64,000 bases of DNA from Vibrio tapetis subsp. quintayensis (GTDB lineage Bacteria > Pseudomonadota > Gammaproteobacteria > Enterobacterales > Vibrionaceae), in assembly GCF_030409945.1 (NCBI RefSeq), contig NZ_JAUFQV010000026.1:496001-560000 (forward strand), written 5' to 3'. This document shows, piece after piece, positions 60,661 to 64,000 of this stretch (position 1 is the first letter of the stretch; each line of letters begins with the position of its first letter). Both the position numbers and the translations under genes were made by a program. The notes beneath the pieces were generated by a model, which ran no database searches, had not been told where the DNA came from, and was given only the letters and a program-made list of their open reading frames with translations.

Positions 60661-61890
60661 ATGAGTACGGAAATCAATGAAGGACATTCAGTAAAAGCTT
60701 GGAAGGCACCGATGCCTAAAGCTCAGTTTGAATTCATGTCAGCAGTATTGGCGTCACCGTCACCAATTGGGTTTGAAGCGGCAATGAGCTACGGTGTGAT
60801 CAAGCCAGAATTTGAATCCTTCATGCCTGAAGGTTGGGGCGTTCATCAGTTTAAAGCCAATGCGAGCTTGGTGTTTGACTCTCATCCTGGTCGTGATGAC
60901 CTTACTAGTGTCATGATTGTTGGCCATGCAGATAAAATTCGCATGCAAGTTCGTAAGATAGATGAAGACGGAAAAGTATGGATTAACACGGATTCGTTCC
61001 TGCCAACAACGCTGATTGGTCACGAAGTTCAAGTATTCTGCCAAGATCCAGAAAAAGTCGGCGCTTACAAAGTGATTCAAGGTTGTACTGTGGAAGCATT
61101 GGGTGCCATTCACTTCTCGACTCCGGGCCAGCGTTCCGGTGAGCAGGGCATTAAACCTGAGTCTATTTATCTAGAACTTCACATGCATGGTGATGAGCGA
61201 AAAGCTCAGGTAGAGGCGTTAGGCTTGCGTGCAGGTGATCCAATCTTACTTGATCGCCCCATTAAACGAGGCGTTGCACCAGATACCTTTTATGGCGCGT
61301 ATTTAGACAACGGGTTAGGTTGTTTCTCGGTGACTGAAATTGCTCGCACGCTTGCAAATGAAGGTCTTGAAAATGTACGCGTGCTTTATACGATTGCCAC
61401 TCACGAAGAGATTGGCCGTTTTGGCTCAACTCAAGTTGTGGGTGAGCTAAAACCTGACGTGCTTATTGCAACGGATGTCAATCACGATTACGAAGCGGCT
61501 CCGGGTATCGGTAGCAGAAATATGAATCCGCTTAAAATGGGCGACGGTTTTACCATTGGTCGCGGCTCTGTTGCGTCTGAATACCTGGTTCAAACGCTGG
61601 TTAATCTATGCGCTGAAAAAGAAATACCACATCAGTTGGACTTCTCTGGCCGTGATATGGGCACCGACGGAATGGCAGCAGCCCTTGCTGGTGTTGATAG
61701 CGCCGCAATTACTATTGGTTACCCAATTCGTAATATGCATACGTCATCGGAATCGGCTCATACTGGAGACCTCTTAGCTTCTATCGAAGCGATCACGGAG
61801 CTACTGCGTCATCTCAACAGCTTCAATGATGGTGCAGGCATTAAGCGAGATGATCTTAAAAACAGTCATATTCGTTTAGACAACTTGTAA
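60661..61890 (+). CDS. M42-family glutamyl/leucyl aminopeptidase
   Basis: A 409-residue peptidase of family M42. Metal ligands and catalytic residues can be placed: GHADKI (His), YGAYLDNGLG (Asp, bridging), THEEIG (catalytic Glu and metal Glu), ATDVNHD (Asp) and MHTSSE (His). Such enzymes are dodecameric cytosolic aminopeptidases that complete peptide breakdown. The N-terminal about 40 residues extend the usual M42 start. A strong terminator follows. Confidence 0.88.
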   Translation: MSTEINEGHSVKAWKAPMPKAQFEFMSAVLASPSPIGFEAAMSYGVIKPEFESFMPEGWGVHQFKANASLVFDSHPGRDDLTSVMIVGHADKIRMQVRKIDEDGKVWINTDSFLPTTLIGHEVQVFCQDPEKVGAYKVIQGCTVEALGAIHFSTPGQRSGEQGIKPESIYLELHMHGDERKAQVEALGLRAGDPILLDRPIKRGVAPDTFYGAYLDNGLGCFSVTEIARTLANEGLENVRVLYTIATHEEIGRFGSTQVVGELKPDVLIATDVNHDYEAAPGIGSRNMNPLKMGDGFTIGRGSVASEYLVQTLVNLCAEKEIPHQLDFSGRDMGTDGMAAALAGVDSAAITIGYPIRNMHTSSESAHTGDLLASIEAITELLRHLNSFNDGAGIKRDDLKNSHIRLDNL

Positions 61891-61918
61891 TCAGACGCTT
61901 TCGGTTTTATTGAGACGC

Positions 61919-61952
61919 AAGAGCACTCAGTTTGAATGAGTGCTCTTTTTTT
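61919..61952 (+). terminator. Terminator of the M42 aminopeptidase gene
   Basis: AAGAGCACTCA and TGAGTGCTCTT pair over 11 bp with a seven-base loop and seven Ts following. Confidence 0.9.
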
Positions 61953-62015
61953 ATGCGCTTCTCTATGAGCCCCACCAGTCAGGACATCATTGAGCTTGTC
62001 CGCAGTAGATTATTG

Positions 62016-62471
62016 CTATAGGTAAATTGGCAGTGATTTTTTCGTAACTACTTGTCTTACCGATAGGTGGGTACGAATGTCTTTGAGGCTTGTGATTTTG
62101 TGGAGTTTTCTAGTAAAGGCTTCATATTCCGCTAAGTTTGGGCTGACAACTTCTAATAAGTAATCATAACCACCTGAAACGATGTGGCCGTTGATGACTT
62201 CTTTCATTTCCGACAACGCTTGTTCAAAATTCGCAATCGATTCTTCTTGGTGGTTATTAAGGCTCACTTCAACAAAAAATGTCATCGCGATGCCGGCTCG
62301 TTCTTTACTCAAATTCGCTTGATAATCTTCAATGTAGTTTTCGTCCTCAAGACGTTTTAAGCGTCTTGCGCAAGGCGACGGCGATAATCCTACTCGTTCA
62401 GACAAGTCAGCCGTGGAAATGCGTCCCTCTTTTTGAAGAACCTCTAGAATACGACGATCTATGTTATCCAT
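62016..62471 (-). CDS. Lrp/AsnC-family regulator
   Basis: A 151-residue Lrp/AsnC protein: N-terminal helix-turn-helix (RRILEVLQKEGRISTADLSERVGLSPSPCARRLKRLE, residues about 6-42) and the C-terminal RAM amino-acid-binding domain (VSGGYDYLLEV, about 95-110). It lies divergently from the EamA exporter with 148 bases between, the classic arrangement of a regulator controlling an amino-acid exporter. Confidence 0.9.
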   Translation of the reverse strand: MDNIDRRILEVLQKEGRISTADLSERVGLSPSPCARRLKRLEDENYIEDYQANLSKERAGIAMTFFVEVSLNNHQEESIANFEQALSEMKEVINGHIVSGGYDYLLEVVSPNLAEYEAFTRKLHKITSLKDIRTHLSVRQVVTKKSLPIYL

Positions 62472-62619
62472 AACTTCTCTTGGCGATTTCCGTTAAATAA
62501 TAATGAAAAATTAATCTTTTCCATCAGCAATTACAAGTAATGACGTTAATTTTGCCAGCTAAATGCGCCTGTATTGATGAATAATACTAGGTAGGATATA
62601 GGCATAGGAAGTCATTTAG

Positions 62620-63549
62620 ATGGAAAAGACAAGTAAAGCGCTCACAACTAACGTGCTCACAACTAAAGTGAATCGAAGTGCGATAACCCCTTTGATGAAT
62701 GGGTATATGGTAATGGCGGCCGTTTTGCTCGTTTGGTCTGGCTTTGCTCTTTCTGTACGCGCCATCGGTTCTTCGCCGCTTGCAATCGCAGACGTTGCGT
62801 TAATTCGTTTTTCTGTGCCTATGATTCTCTTAACTCCTTTTATTTTCGCCAACATCCATGAATTAAAGAAAGTTCGTTCATCTGATGTGTTATTGCTTTT
62901 AGTGGGCGGTGTCCCATTTTTATTTTTAGCTTCGCTAGGGGCAAAAAGTGCGCCTACCGCCTATGTAGGCACAATATTAGCGGGCACACCGCCGCTGTTT
63001 GTCGCAATGATCGGCCATTTCTTTTTGAGTCAGAAAGTTTCTAAAAAACGGGCCTTCACTTTGTCGCTGATATTACTTGGTGTTGTAACTATGGTGATAG
63101 GTAACTCGAGCGATGGATCTGCGGATATGCTCACCGGTGTTGGCTTATTGCTCAGTGCGAGCGTTCTATGGGCTATTTATACGGTAGGGATCAAACGAGC
63201 GGCAATAAGTGCATTTTCGGTTGCTATTATACTGTCGTACTCATCTTTTTTTATCACATTAGCATTAATTTTGACTGATACCGTGACGACTCATTGGGGA
63301 AGCTTCTCCGTACAAGAAGCGATGCCATTTGTTTTAGTTCAGGGTGTGGGGGTTGGTGTGCTGGCAACGATTGGATATTCCTATGCGGTGGGTCTACTCG
63401 GATCAGTACGCGCTTCAATTATGGGGTCTATTTCTCCGTGTCTTACGGCGATGTTAGCGATTCCGGTTTTTGATGAACCTCTATCGATTGCCATTGTGTG
63501 CGGAGTGAGCCTAACCATTACAGGGGTTATTTGGTCAAATAAAACATGA
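62620..63549 (+). CDS. EamA/DMT-family exporter
   Basis: A 309-residue membrane protein with ten helices in two EamA repeats (about 28-165 and 175-305). Typical repeat-end residues are visible (FVAMIGHFFLSQK, SIMGSISPCLTAMLAIPVFDEPLS, which in DMT exporters is PVFA-type). It probably exports an amino acid or metabolite, controlled by the divergent Lrp regulator. No further partner. Confidence 0.85.
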   Translation: MEKTSKALTTNVLTTKVNRSAITPLMNGYMVMAAVLLVWSGFALSVRAIGSSPLAIADVALIRFSVPMILLTPFIFANIHELKKVRSSDVLLLLVGGVPFLFLASLGAKSAPTAYVGTILAGTPPLFVAMIGHFFLSQKVSKKRAFTLSLILLGVVTMVIGNSSDGSADMLTGVGLLLSASVLWAIYTVGIKRAAISAFSVAIILSYSSFFITLALILTDTVTTHWGSFSVQEAMPFVLVQGVGVGVLATIGYSYAVGLLGSVRASIMGSISPCLTAMLAIPVFDEPLSIAIVCGVSLTITGVIWSNKT

Positions 63550-63706
63550 CGTGTCATTCATCAGGCGCTTGTATTTTGATATCAATGTCATGTCTGTGAG
63601 TAAAATGACTTAAAATTAGAATTTCACCTCTTTTGGTGTGGTTACAAAACGATATACTCGGTTTTACGATTAAGTTTTGTATGACTCTAACCTCAAGAAG
63701 TGAATC

Positions 63707-64000
63707 ATGAACGAAAAACAAAAAATGCTGGCTGGCCTAAATTACGACCCTTCGGATCGCACTCTTAGTGCCGATAGAGCAAGTGCGGAAAGTGCGTGCT
63801 ATGAGCTAAACCAAAGCCACCCAATAAACAGTAATCGCGGAGCGATAATAAGCCGGTTACTGGGGTACGAGACCAATGCCAGCCTAAACGTGCCTTTTTA
63901 TTGCGATTATGGCTACAACATTCATTTAGGTCAGAATTTTTACGCCAATCATGGCTGTACGTTTTTAGACTGCAATACCATCACCATTGGCGATAACTGT
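63707..64000 (+). CDS. Sugar O-acetyltransferase (Maa-like), truncated by the window edge
   Basis: The first 98 codons of a LbH hexapeptide acetyltransferase. The maltose/galactoside acetyltransferase start is clear: MLAGLNYDPSD, then LLGY, PFYCDYGYNIHLGQNFYANHGCTFLDCNTITIGDNC, which begins the left-handed beta helix (catalytic His would follow). It transfers acetyl from acetyl-CoA to sugars. The ATG at 63707 follows TCAAGAAGTGA. The C-terminal half is outside the window. Confidence 0.88.
   Translation, partial: MNEKQKMLAGLNYDPSDRTLSADRASAESACYELNQSHPINSNRGAIISRLLGYETNASLNVPFYCDYGYNIHLGQNFYANHGCTFLDCNTITIGDNC

Overview
The window reads as a chromosomal segment of a Vibrio (Vibrionaceae) species. 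This rests on gene content and order (ravA-viaA, rsuA, two RhlE-type helicases, AcpH, an MCP/EAL/GGDEF signalling set), moderate GC, and Vibrio-type integron cassette sites. No database search was possible, so species and novelty are not established.

Layout. 0-14.9 kb is ordinary core DNA: small lipoproteins, a YieH-like phosphatase, a TyrP-type permease, acpH, rhlE, cytochrome c, a NUDIX hydrolase, ravA-viaA, a leucine-rich-repeat protein kinase, a second DEAD-box helicase and rsuA. 14.9-27.8 kb is a coherent iron/heme-type acquisition locus, all on the minus strand: fecI-fecR behind a Fur-box promoter, a TonB-dependent receptor with an N-terminal signalling domain, two paralogous PKD-type lipoproteins, a hemophilin-like secreted protein with its Slam (type XI secretion) outer-membrane partner, and a dedicated exbB-exbD-tonB. 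Five transcription units here share one promoter-like motif of exactly fixed geometry (TTACGG, 16 bases, CGG on the minus strand), so the FecI-type sigma factor most likely controls the whole set. I regard this as the most interesting system in the window.

27.9-30.3 kb has a GDSL hydrolase/LysR pair and a tRNA Gly-Leu-Cys cluster. 30.6-36.2 kb is an accessory island downstream of the tRNA-Cys: a possible HEPN protein, an unknown gene, a RelE/HigB-type toxin-antitoxin pair and an EVE-like HNH nuclease. Three of these units are bounded by complementary integron core sites, so they are integron cassettes, but their attC sites are disrupted by a repeated ~750-bp IS91-derived element, a group II intron remnant and an IS4-family remnant. 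No integrase gene lies in the window.

36.2-44.2 kb carries a GH36 alpha-galactosidase, a chemoreceptor, a c-di-GMP phosphodiesterase, a PAS-GGDEF cyclase and an HTH regulator. 44.2-55.0 kb is a Yej/Dpp-type peptide ABC importer operon preceded by a large zinc-metalloprotease lipoprotein and an outer-membrane protein, suggesting peptide scavenging. 55-58.8 kb holds a Fur-box-preceded Mn-type superoxide dismutase, a Fur-box-preceded TPR/fused-ATPase operon, and an orphan rightward terminator that suggests an iron-regulated small RNA. The rest (58.8-64 kb) is an SDR, a DUF3820 protein, an M42 aminopeptidase, an Lrp/AsnC regulator opposite an EamA exporter, and the start of a sugar O-acetyltransferase cut by the window edge.
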